Source: Oscillospiraceae bacterium
GTDB lineage: Bacteria > Bacillota_A > Clostridia > Oscillospirales > WRJC01
DNA: 32,732 nt
Direction: 5' to 3'
NCBI GenBank assembly: GCA_009785015.1
Contig: WQXD01000008.1
Span: forward strand, 1 to 32,732
Made by a program: the position numbers and the translations under genes. Below the pieces are notes generated by a model. That model was given only the letters and a program-made list of their open reading frames with translations, was not told where the DNA came from and did not search any database. Of this stretch, positions 15,268 to 22,001 are shown piece by piece (positions within the stretch are counted from its first letter, which is position 1; every line of letters begins with the position of its first letter).

Positions 15268-16185
15268 ATGAAATTGACCGAGCAGGACGTCCTCGCCGAA
15301 ATCGCGGTGAACGAACCAAATACCGCCATGCGCAGAAGGGCGGTCAAAAAGCTCAAAATCCAGGCCGCGCTCGGCGAAGTGGCCCAGAACGACAAAAAAA
15401 CCGATATCCGGATAATCGCGCTCAAAAAACTGACGGACCAGGCCACAATCGGCGAAGTGGCGAAAAACGACAAAAAAACCGACGTGCGAAGACTGGCGCT
15501 CAAAAAACTCAAAGACCAGGCCGCGCTCGGCGAAGTGGCCCAGAGCGACAAAAAAACCGATGTGCGAAGATTCGCAATCAAAAAGCTGACGGATCCCGCC
15601 GCGCTCGGCGAGGCGGCGAAAAACGACCCCAATGCGGACAACCGCAGAATCGCGCTCAAAATATTAAAAAAAATAACTGCCAGAGCGGCAAAGGCCCAAA
15701 ATATATATCTGCTGCCGCAAGGCACGGGTATTTCCGCCGAAAACGGCGAAATTGACGCTGTGTTTGAAAAAATAAACGCGGCTGTTTTAGAAATCGACGT
15801 ATTGGGAAAGTCCATCCATGACAAAGCCATATCGGACGATGCCGCCGCGATAAAAAACGCGCTCGTCAAAATCGCGGCGTTTTTGGACGAAGAACGAAAA
15901 AAGACCGATATCGGGCGGCGGGCTTCGCGCCTGGAACAATTTTTGGGCTATTATGTCCCGGCCACGATAAAAATACTCGAAAGTTACCGGCAGATAACGG
16001 AATACGGATTGGAAGGCGGCAACGCGCTCGAGACAAAAAAGCGCATCGCAGAAGCAATGCCGTTTATACGGGGCGCCTTTGAAAAAGAGCTCGACAACAC
16101 ATACGAAAACAAGATGATCGATATCACCACGGATATCGACGTGCTCGAGGCCATGCTCTCCAAAGACGGCATTTGGGAAATGTAA
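15268..16185 (+). CDS. HEAT/LRV-like repeat protein fused to an XpaC-like domain
   Basis: This 305-residue protein has two parts. Residues 2-131 are five consecutive 26-residue repeats with the pattern KL.D.A.LGEVA.ND...D.RR.A.K, two helices each, resembling HEAT or leucine-rich-repeat-variant units. Residues about 145-305 match the XpaC domain (PF10112 family, named for 5-bromo-4-chloroindolyl phosphate hydrolysis). They closely parallel the membrane XpaC protein at 19885; shared stretches include YYVPATIKIL / YYMPTTIKIL and MIDITTDIDVLEA. No membrane segment or signal peptide is seen, so this copy should be cytoplasmic, with the repeats replacing the membrane anchor as a binding platform. 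The ATG is 12 bp after the Gfo/Idh stop and uses GAGGTGA, so it is the last gene of the string from 10072. Biochemical function is unknown. Confidence 0.8.
   Translation: MKLTEQDVLAEIAVNEPNTAMRRRAVKKLKIQAALGEVAQNDKKTDIRIIALKKLTDQATIGEVAKNDKKTDVRRLALKKLKDQAALGEVAQSDKKTDVRRFAIKKLTDPAALGEAAKNDPNADNRRIALKILKKITARAAKAQNIYLLPQGTGISAENGEIDAVFEKINAAVLEIDVLGKSIHDKAISDDAAAIKNALVKIAAFLDEERKKTDIGRRASRLEQFLGYYVPATIKILESYRQITEYGLEGGNALETKKRIAEAMPFIRGAFEKELDNTYENKMIDITTDIDVLEAMLSKDGIWEM
15271..15660 (+). repeat. Five tandem 78-bp coding repeats (HEAT/LRV-like)
   Basis: Five in-frame units of 78 bp run without gaps. Units 2-4 are very similar at DNA level, sharing blocks such as GGCGAAGTGGC and GACAAAAAAACCGA. 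Units 1 and 5 are more diverged. The period equals 26 residues, so copy number could change by recombination without breaking the frame. Confidence 0.88.
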
Positions 16186-16189
16186 AGCC

Positions 16190-16232
16190 GGGGGGCTTGA
16201 CAATTATGCCCGCCCCCCTACTTTGTGTTTTT
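16190..16232 (+). terminator. Probable terminator between convergent genes
   Basis: A 7-bp all-GC stem pairs 16190-16196 with 16212-16218, starting 5 bp after the HEAT-XpaC stop. The following sequence is only moderately T-rich and ends in TTTTT at 16228-16232. It may serve both strands, because the convergent cyclophilin gene ends at 16240. Confidence 0.5.
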
Positions 16233-16239
16233 GACAAAA

Positions 16240-16848
16240 TCAGTCCAGCACGGTCATTTTTTTGATGATGAGCGGTTCCACCGGCTCGGAGACCGCTCCG
16301 TCAAATCCGAGCACCCTCTCGATTTCCTGAAATTTTTCGATGACCTCCATGCCCTCAATCACTTTTCCGAATGCCGCGTAATCGCCGTCCAAGCGGCTGT
16401 TGGCGGCGAGCATGATGAAGAATTCGCTGCTCGCCGAATTGTTTTGCCCGCCGATGCGCGCCATGGATATGACGCCTTTGGTGTGCTTCAGCGTGTTTTT
16501 GGCGTAGCCGTTGTTGGAGAATTCGCCCGTGATCGTCGCCGCTTCCTTTTTGGCGCCGCCGGCGTCGTAGCCTCCGCCCTGGGCCATAAATCCGTCGACG
16601 ATGCGGTGGAACGTCAGCCCGTCGTAAAAGCCTTCTTTTACCAATCCGACGAAATTATCGACGGTTTTGGGGGCCATTTCGGGATACAGCTCAACAACGA
16701 ACACATCTCCGCTTTCCATCTCCACTTGTATTGCCGGATTGGCCTTTTCTTTTTCTTGTTCCTGTTTTTGGCAGGACGCAACCGGCAAAACCGCGAGCAG
16801 GCATATTCCCGCATATACGGCATTTTTTACAATTTTTTTAAAATTCAC
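16240..16848 (-). CDS. Cyclophilin-type peptidyl-prolyl isomerase, predicted lipoprotein
   Basis: This 202-residue protein begins with a lipoprotein signal peptide: KK, a hydrophobic stretch, then the lipobox VASC with acylated Cys26. The mature part is a cyclophilin domain with the signature FHRIVDGFMAQGGG at 80-93, including the catalytic Arg82, and a later SSEFFIML segment. It should be anchored outside the membrane and speed prolyl isomerisation in secreted proteins. The start is GTG, supported by AGGAG about 8 nt upstream. The gene lies only 10 bp after the GH4 stop and is likely in the same transcript. Identity is clear; the client proteins are not known. Confidence 0.94.
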   Translation of the reverse strand: MNFKKIVKNAVYAGICLLAVLPVASCQKQEQEKEKANPAIQVEMESGDVFVVELYPEMAPKTVDNFVGLVKEGFYDGLTFHRIVDGFMAQGGGYDAGGAKKEAATITGEFSNNGYAKNTLKHTKGVISMARIGGQNNSASSEFFIMLAANSRLDGDYAAFGKVIEGMEVIEKFQEIERVLGFDGAVSEPVEPLIIKKMTVLD

Positions 16849-16858
16849 AGCTCTTCTC

Positions 16859-18277
16859 CTATCCGCCCAATTTGCCGAATCTGTTGTTGATGGCGAGTGC
16901 GGGGTCTTGGGGCACCGGGGCTCCGATTGTTTCTTCGGGCACGTCGATGTCGCTTATTTTCTTCAGCGATTTTTTGCTGAATTCGGGCATCCAGCGGGCC
17001 TCGGCTTCGAACATTTCGGCGGTCATATCCCTGATTTCGGTCAGATTCAATACAGCCGAAGTCAGCGGGTCCATCGAAACGGCCGCGAAGGCGAGTTCCG
17101 GATCGACATTGATCGCCGCCTCGACGGCGAGGTTTTGCACGGTTATGTTGGATTGGTTCATGGCGGCGAGCTGCGCGGGCAGGTCGCCTATTGTCAGCGG
17201 GTGCAGCCCTTCGCGGTCGACATAGACGGGGATTTCGACGCAGGCGCCGTTTGGCAGGTTGGTGATATAGTTTTTATTGAGCAGGTTGCCGTTGAGTTTG
17301 AAGGCGACATTTGTCTCGATCGCCTCCAGTATATACGAGCAGTATTCCTTGCTCCTGGGTTCGAGTTCGCCCGTTTCGATCGACAGCACGTCGATTTTGT
17401 TGAATTTTTCCTGTACCGCCGACGAAAACTTGTAATAGGCGCCGCTCGCACCGCCGAAATCCGGCTGGTCGCAGTACAAATCGAGCGATTTTTTGTTTTT
17501 TCTGAACCAGGGCAGGTATTCGGACAGGTGCCCCGTGGATTCGGTCATGAAATAGCCGCAGTGGCGCATCACTTCCCCGCGCACTTTTTCATTGATGTAA
17601 TATTCGGGTTTTTCCATGTTTTCTTTTAATATGGGGTATAAGTCGCGCCCGTTGTGCTCGAGTTTCAAAAACCAGGCCATGTGGTTTATTCCGGCGGCCA
17701 CAAAGTCGATTTCGTCCTTGGGCGTGTTTGTATAGCCCGAAATCAGATCCATAGTGGTCTGAACCCCGTGGCACAGCCCGATGTACTTCATTTTCGTGGC
17801 CTTCCCGAGATAGGAGCAGACCATACCCATGGGGTTTACATAGTTGAGCACCACGGCGCCGGGACACAGCTCGGCCATGTCGCAGTCGATGTCTTTTAAG
17901 ACATTGTATGTGCGCAGAAACCTGAATATGCCGCCGGGGCCCATGGAATCGCCTATGCACTGGTCCACGCCGTATTTTAGGGGGATCTCATAGTCCAGCC
18001 CAAACGCCTCATTGCCGCCGATCTGGAACATCAAAATCACGTATTTAGCGTCCTTGAGCGCATCGCGCCTGTCAGTCGTGGCGTAGACGCGTGCGCCGAG
18101 CTTGTTTTTGTCGATGATTTTCTGCGCGTAATTTTTCATCTTCTCGATTTTATTTGGGGTAGGGGACATCAGCGCGTACTCGAAATCCGCGAGCGAGGGC
18201 GTGTTGAACATGTCGTTCAGCAGGGTTTTGCAAAACACTATGCTTCCCGCTCCGATGAGGGCAATTTTGTTTTTCAT
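16859..18277 (-). CDS. melA: GH4 family glycosidase, MelA-type alpha-galactosidase
   Basis: This 472-residue enzyme belongs to glycoside hydrolase family 4, which uses NAD+ and Mn2+ in a redox-elimination mechanism. The N-terminal Rossmann loop IGAGSIVFCKTLL is followed by FQIGG near 84-88 and GPGGI near 113-117. Metal and substrate residues match MelA: N149 in NYVNPM, C169 and H170 in GLCHGVQ, H199 in GINHMAW, and the TESTGHLSEYLPWF segment. MelA hydrolyses alpha-galactosides such as melibiose in the cytoplasm; alpha-glucosidase and alpha-galacturonidase activities also occur in the family. The ATG has a strong GGAGGT site that lies at the very end of the truncated Uma2 frame. It is followed by the cyclophilin gene. 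Confidence 0.9.
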   Translation of the reverse strand: MKNKIALIGAGSIVFCKTLLNDMFNTPSLADFEYALMSPTPNKIEKMKNYAQKIIDKNKLGARVYATTDRRDALKDAKYVILMFQIGGNEAFGLDYEIPLKYGVDQCIGDSMGPGGIFRFLRTYNVLKDIDCDMAELCPGAVVLNYVNPMGMVCSYLGKATKMKYIGLCHGVQTTMDLISGYTNTPKDEIDFVAAGINHMAWFLKLEHNGRDLYPILKENMEKPEYYINEKVRGEVMRHCGYFMTESTGHLSEYLPWFRKNKKSLDLYCDQPDFGGASGAYYKFSSAVQEKFNKIDVLSIETGELEPRSKEYCSYILEAIETNVAFKLNGNLLNKNYITNLPNGACVEIPVYVDREGLHPLTIGDLPAQLAAMNQSNITVQNLAVEAAINVDPELAFAAVSMDPLTSAVLNLTEIRDMTAEMFEAEARWMPEFSKKSLKKISDIDVPEETIGAPVPQDPALAINNRFGKLGG

Positions 18278-18284
18278 TTGACTT

Positions 18285-18467
18285 TTACCTCCGTTTTTTG
18301 TTGTTTATATATTTCACTCCGACTAGGGACTGATGATCCGTATTCGGGGCGGCCATCATATACGGTATTCCGTTTATGAGCTCGTAGCGTTCGTCTTTTT
18401 TGCCGTAGATTTCCAAAAATTTTTCCGCCGTCAAAAAGGCTATCTCTCGGATGACCGGGGCATTCAT
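18285..18467 (-). pseudogene. Truncated Uma2 (DUF820) family remnant
   Basis: This 60-residue frame resembles the N-terminus of Uma2/DUF820 restriction-endonuclease-fold proteins, including the RYELINGIPYMMAAPNTDHQ segment near residues 27-46. Uma2 proteins are usually about 180-200 residues with the catalytic core further on; that part is missing. The start ATG at 18467 keeps a good GGAGG site. The frame ends in a short basic tail 7 bp before the GH4 start, and its last codons contain the GH4 ribosome-binding site. I read it as a deletion remnant; a small expressed peptide cannot be excluded. Confidence 0.6.
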
Positions 18468-18523
18468 CAAAAAATCCTCCGCGCGGTTTAATTTTGACCG
18501 TTACTTTGTACTTCGCAGTTCTG

Positions 18524-18808
18524 TTATACTACAATATTGAATTTCGCCTGCATATTGTTATTTTTCGCCGAATTGCCGTATATCGCTTCAAAAAGACTGT
18601 TTTTTGCGTCGTCCTCGACTATCTCAAAACGTCCCCCTTGATATTCAACACCTAACAATCTTGGTTCTGTCGGGGAATATAAATAATCATCCATACTATC
18701 GTCTATGATTCTCAAAGCCCCAGTAATTTTATCAATTTCAACGACTTCATATATTGTGTTATTCGTAAAAGTTGCGCGTATTCTCGGCCCCAAATACTTT
18801 ACTTTCAT
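18524..18808 (-). CDS. Small hypothetical protein, possible immunity-type partner
   Basis: This 94-residue acidic protein is predicted to be mainly beta. It has features I associate with a widespread small-protein group often found beside secreted-toxin domains: KVKYLGP at the start, IYEVVEID, LRIIDDSMDDYLYSP and GGRFEIVEDD. I cannot name the family with certainty. It starts with ATG preceded by AGGGGTGAAGGTGAA, and its ATG overlaps the previous stop as ATGA, so it is tightly coupled to the 104-residue gene upstream. This arrangement suggests that the two proteins act together. There is no signal peptide or membrane segment. Confidence 0.6.
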   Translation of the reverse strand: MKVKYLGPRIRATFTNNTIYEVVEIDKITGALRIIDDSMDDYLYSPTEPRLLGVEYQGGRFEIVEDDAKNSLFEAIYGNSAKNNNMQAKFNIVV

Positions 18809-19119
18809 TTCACCTTCACCCCTTTCAATTTATGGTCGTATTGTGCGCCTTTGTATTCGCACCAATGAACATCATATGTGAAATTGTCCGTATATATTAT
18901 TCCACCTTTTTTTTGCCATTTTTCTTTGTCGCCGCCGAAGTCAAAAACATACTCTTCAGCGTCCCTGAATTTAGTTGATGTTCCGTCTCCGGCAATAATC
19001 CTGACATTATTTATTTCTGACCCTGCCGGCAAAATACCATTGACCATAGGAGTTCTTACATTTATAGCGAAACTTAAAATAATATTTCCCGCTTTTGCCG
19101 TTTTCGGAAACTTGCCCAC
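18805..19119 (-). CDS. Small hypothetical protein, possible stand-alone toxin-type domain
   Basis: This 104-residue protein is not firmly recognised. The segment from about residue 30 (LPAGSEINNVRIIAGDGT, then a DFGG..KWQKKGG stretch and YDVHWCEYKG near the end) reminds me of C-terminal domains carried by polymorphic toxins and some phage head-morphogenesis proteins. Here it stands alone, with no secretion signal or large N-terminal carrier. The start is GTG at 19119, with GGGTGAT just upstream and a consensus promoter about 20 bp away. The next gene overlaps by 4 bp. Toxin or phage-derived domain is only a suggestion. Confidence 0.55.
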   Translation of the reverse strand: MGKFPKTAKAGNIILSFAINVRTPMVNGILPAGSEINNVRIIAGDGTSTKFRDAEEYVFDFGGDKEKWQKKGGIIYTDNFTYDVHWCEYKGAQYDHKLKGVKVK

Positions 19120-19139
19120 ATCATCACCCGCCCGAATTT

Positions 19140-19168
19140 ATTATAGCACTTTTTGGCGTGTTTGTCAA
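19140..19168 (-). promoter_or_regulatory. Consensus sigma-A promoter of the small-gene/GH4 operon
   Basis: On the minus strand, TTGACA (19163-19168) and TATAAT (19140-19145) match consensus perfectly with 17-nt spacing. It lies 20 bp before the GTG at 19119 and could drive everything down to the cyclophilin gene. Confidence 0.88.
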
Positions 19169-19231
19169 CACACACTTGAAAATTAATAAAATCATAAATT
19201 ATGAAAAATATTTAAAACCGCGATTTTTTTA

Positions 19232-19260
19232 TTGACAAACGGCGGCGAATGTGATAATAT
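19232..19260 (+). promoter_or_regulatory. Sigma-A promoter of the PH-domain gene
   Basis: TTGACA (19232-19237) and TAATAT (19255-19260) have 17-nt spacing. A TATAAT shifted by 3 nt is also present. The leader to the ATG at 19294 is about 26 nt. Confidence 0.8.
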
Positions 19261-19293
19261 AATCACTAAAGAAACGATAAAAGGAGTGAGCGG

Positions 19294-19695
19294 ATGCCAA
19301 AAAAATTGATTGCTGAAAAAGATGTTATACTATGGAAAGACCGGAGGCGGAGGTTAGGGCTACCGCTGAGTTTTACGCGCTATGAAGTATGTGAAGAACG
19401 TTTGATTTTACGGCGGGGTTTTTTTAACACGGTGACGGACGAAATAATGATTTACCGTATCATGGATATACAGCTCAAAAGAAAGTTTGGACAAAAAATA
19501 TTCGGCGTTGGAACGGTGACGCTGGTCAGCACGGACAAAACACACCCGACCTTGGAACTGAAAAATATCAAGCGCTCCGATGAAGTCAGGCGTTTCTTGA
19601 GCAAGCTGATTCAAAAGCAGCGCATGGCGCGCGGGATATCGGGCCGCGAGTTTCTCGGCGGTATCCATGACGATATAGGCGAGTTCGAGCGTTAG
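19294..19695 (+). CDS. Bacterial PH-domain protein (bPH2/YdbS-like), stand-alone
   Basis: This 133-residue protein is a single bacterial pleckstrin-homology domain of the bPH2 type. Typical elements are LSFTRYEVCEERLILRRG near 25-42, DEIMIYRIMDIQLKR near 49-63, the FGVGTVTLVSTDK strand pair and ELKNIKRSDEV. No membrane helix is present, unlike the YdbS/YdbT proteins that carry the domain beside membrane segments. It may bind a membrane-associated partner. The start has an AAAGGAG site. It has its own promoter and is followed by a hairpin and then the xpaC promoter, so it is likely monocistronic. Its position beside XpaC, TelA and TPM genes suggests a shared envelope-stress role; this is inference. 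Confidence 0.83.
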   Translation: MPKKLIAEKDVILWKDRRRRLGLPLSFTRYEVCEERLILRRGFFNTVTDEIMIYRIMDIQLKRKFGQKIFGVGTVTLVSTDKTHPTLELKNIKRSDEVRRFLSKLIQKQRMARGISGREFLGGIHDDIGEFER

Positions 19696-19712
19696 AGCAA
19701 ATTAAGATAAAG

Positions 19713-19743
19713 GAGGTTGAGGCCCATTTTGAGCCTCAACCTC
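19713..19743. other. Perfect 11-bp hairpin downstream of the PH-domain gene
   Basis: Arms 19713-19723 and 19733-19743 pair perfectly around a 9-nt loop, starting 17 bp after the PH-domain stop. No T-tract follows on either strand, so it is not a standard intrinsic terminator. It may be a weak terminator or an RNA-stabilising 3' structure. Confidence 0.6.
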
Positions 19744-19802
19744 GATATTGCAGGTCAAAAAAATCCATAAAAAAATTTTTTTTATTTTTTTTGTATTTTC
19801 GC

Positions 19803-19831
19803 TTGACATATGATGTTATATGGTGTATAAT
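19803..19831 (+). promoter_or_regulatory. Consensus sigma-A promoter of xpaC, with A/T-rich upstream element
   Basis: TTGACA (19803-19808) and TATAAT (19826-19831) match consensus with 17-nt spacing. Directly upstream, 19764-19800 is almost pure A/T with A7T8 and T8 runs, as expected for an UP element that binds the RNA polymerase alpha subunit. Confidence 0.9.
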
Positions 19832-19884
19832 ATTATTGTTTGTAACATAATATAAAAATAATTATACAGAGGGGATGCGCGGAT

Positions 19885-20709
19885 ATGAACAACAACACAA
19901 AAAATAATTTTGAAAAAGAAACCAAAATAGGTTCGGGTGAAGATCCGAACAAGGAGAAAAAAATGGCCGAAGCGGAAAAAAAATCCGCCGCCCCCATTCT
20001 TTCAGTGGGGGTGACATGGCTTGTTTTGGCGGTGGTCTTCCATATAGACAGCGCTACGAAAGTATTTTTGGCCGCTGTTTTGTCCTTTATAGTATACCAG
20101 ATAACCAAGAAAAAATTCCCCGCGAAAAAAATAGAGATAATGATGGAACCCGAAAAGGTGATTGTCCCCAAAAAGCCCGAAAAGGAAGCGGCGGCGCCGC
20201 TCAGCGCCGAAGAGCTCGCACTCAGGGACTTAAATGAAAGGATAAATTTGTATTTTATCGAAATAAAACTTTTAAACGATTCCATCGGGGACGAATTTGT
20301 CTCGGGGGAACTCTACGAAATCGAAAAAAACCTGAAAAAAATACAGACTCACTTAAACGAAAAATCCGGAACTCAAAAAACAAAAAAAATCGAACAGCTC
20401 ACGCAGTTTTTTGACTACTATATGCCCACCACCATAAAAATTTTGAACAGTTACAGAAGAATCGAAAGCCAGGAACTCACGGGCGAAAACGCCACAGAAA
20501 CCAAAAAGCGCGTCAAGGAATCGCTGCCTTTTGTGAGAGCCGCCTTTGAAAAAGAACTCGACAATATGTTTTCCGACGAAATGATCGACATAACCACCGA
20601 CATCGACGTGCTCGAAGCGGTGCTTTCAAAAGAGGGGCTGATAGAAAAAAATCCCATCTCCGGCGCAAAAGATATCCAAAACGACGTAAAAAACGATTTT
20701 TTCGATTGA
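19885..20709 (+). CDS. xpaC: XpaC-family membrane-anchored protein
   Basis: This 274-residue protein has a charged N-terminus, two predicted membrane helices (about 36-53 and 57-74) and a cytoplasmic helical domain (about 110-255) of the XpaC family (PF10112). The family name comes from hydrolysis of an indolyl phosphate dye, but no phosphatase motif is evident. In Bacillus, xpaC is next to the telA homologue yaaN, as here. The ATG at 19885 has GAGGGG about 10 nt upstream. A second in-frame ATG at 19963 (Met27) has an ideal AAGGAG 6 nt ahead, so a shorter form may be made. The C-terminal domain is paralogous to that of the HEAT-repeat protein at 15268. Confidence 0.85.
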   Translation: MNNNTKNNFEKETKIGSGEDPNKEKKMAEAEKKSAAPILSVGVTWLVLAVVFHIDSATKVFLAAVLSFIVYQITKKKFPAKKIEIMMEPEKVIVPKKPEKEAAAPLSAEELALRDLNERINLYFIEIKLLNDSIGDEFVSGELYEIEKNLKKIQTHLNEKSGTQKTKKIEQLTQFFDYYMPTTIKILNSYRRIESQELTGENATETKKRVKESLPFVRAAFEKELDNMFSDEMIDITTDIDVLEAVLSKEGLIEKNPISGAKDIQNDVKNDFFD

Positions 20710-20734
20710 CAAGCGGGATATAATGCGGTATAAT
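20706..20734 (+). promoter_or_regulatory. Consensus promoter of telA, overlapping the xpaC stop codon
   Basis: TTGACA (20706-20711) contains the xpaC TGA stop. TATAAT is at 20729-20734, with 17-nt spacing. The leader to the telA ATG is about 63 nt. Thus telA can be expressed apart from xpaC. Confidence 0.88.
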
Positions 20735-20803
20735 TGATAATGTAGAAACAGCCGCGCGTCGCGCCCTGTGAATTATTAATTATTTATTAAGGAGATTTTT
20801 ACT

Positions 20804-21973
20804 ATGGATGAAGAAATAAAAATCCCGCAGCTCACCCTGACGACGAGCTTGGACGAATTGGACGGGAAAGCGCCGGACGGAAAACCCGCCGAAATTATCG
20901 TGCTGGAAAAAAAGGACCCCGTCATAAAAGCTGAGGAACTCGAAAAACTGTCTGACGAAGAAAAGAAAATGGTCGAGGAGTTTTCAAAACAGATAGACCT
21001 GACAAACAACAACGTGATTTTGCTGTACGGCGCCTCTGCTCAAAAAAACATCGCGAATTTTTCGGACTCGGCGCTGCAGAGCGTGCGGACCAAAGATACC
21101 GGTGAAGTGGGCGCGATGCTCACGAATTTGGTGGTGGAACTCAAAAACTTCAACTCCGATTCCACCGACGAAAAAAAAGGAGGGCTTAAAGGCTTTTTTT
21201 CCAAAGGAAAACAGTCTATCGACAAAATCAGAAGCTCCTACACCTCAGTCGAAAAAAATGTGGACGTGATCGCGGCCTCTCTCAAGGGCCATCAGCAAAA
21301 GCTGCTGAAAGACGTGATGGTGCTCGACAAGATGTATGAAATGAACAAGGGCTATTTCAAGGAACTCACGCTGTACATCGCCGCGGGGGACAAAAAACTG
21401 ACCGAAACAAGGGAGACCGAGCTCAAGGCATTGCAGGAAAAGGCGAAAGCCTCAGCGGACCCCATCGAGGCGCAGCAGGCGCACGATCTGATGTCGCTGT
21501 GCGACAGGTTTGAAAAAAAGCTCTACGACTTGAAACTGACCCGCAACGTCTCGCTCCAAATGGCCCCGCAGATAAGGATGATACAAAACAACGACACCAT
21601 GCTCGTCGAAAAGATCCAGTCCTCAATTGTAAACACAATCCCGCTGTGGAAGAGCCAGATAGTGATGGCGCTCGGCATTTCTAATTCGCAGAATGCGATG
21701 AAGGCCCAGAAGGAAGTCACGGATCTGACAAACGAAATGCTGAAGAAAAACGCCGAAATGCTGAAAATGGGCACAATCGACATAGCGAAGGAAGCGGAGA
21801 GGGGCGTAATAGACATCGAGACGCTGAAGTACACGAACCAGTCGCTCATCTCGACTTTCGACGAAGTGATCAGGATACAGGAGGACGGCAGGAGCAAAAG
21901 GCAGCAGGCCGAGGGAGAGCTCAGACAAATCGAAGGAGAGCTCAAGACAAAACTGCTGAATCTAAGAAATTAA
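20804..21973 (+). CDS. telA: TelA/KlaA family protein (toxic anion resistance family)
   Basis: This 389-residue, mostly helical cytoplasmic protein matches the TelA family (PF05816) in length and motifs. Examples are the MYEMNKGYFKELTLYIAAG segment near 181-199, LMSLCDRFEKKLYDLKLTR near 227-245, and the conserved GISNSQNAMKAQKEVTDLTN region near 290. The family was named from plasmid tellurite resistance but is widespread in chromosomes and linked to envelope stress and to ter-type clusters; its biochemical role is unknown. The start has AAGGAG upstream and the gene has its own promoter. It is followed 28 bp later by the TPM-domain gene and preceded by xpaC, the same pairing as Bacillus xpaC-yaaN. 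Confidence 0.93.
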   Translation: MDEEIKIPQLTLTTSLDELDGKAPDGKPAEIIVLEKKDPVIKAEELEKLSDEEKKMVEEFSKQIDLTNNNVILLYGASAQKNIANFSDSALQSVRTKDTGEVGAMLTNLVVELKNFNSDSTDEKKGGLKGFFSKGKQSIDKIRSSYTSVEKNVDVIAASLKGHQQKLLKDVMVLDKMYEMNKGYFKELTLYIAAGDKKLTETRETELKALQEKAKASADPIEAQQAHDLMSLCDRFEKKLYDLKLTRNVSLQMAPQIRMIQNNDTMLVEKIQSSIVNTIPLWKSQIVMALGISNSQNAMKAQKEVTDLTNEMLKKNAEMLKMGTIDIAKEAERGVIDIETLKYTNQSLISTFDEVIRIQEDGRSKRQQAEGELRQIEGELKTKLLNLRN

Positions 21974-22001
21974 AAATACAAGCGAAAGGCGGTATACTAC
22001 T

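Noticed and set aside
15271..15660. Regular direct repeats as a possible CRISPR array
   Set aside because: The 78-bp units are contiguous, without unique spacers, and encode one reading frame with a clear protein repeat.
20804..21973. Tellurite resistance as the function of the TelA protein
   Set aside because: The name is historical. No terBCDE-type genes lie nearby and most chromosomal TelA proteins have no proven role in tellurite resistance.
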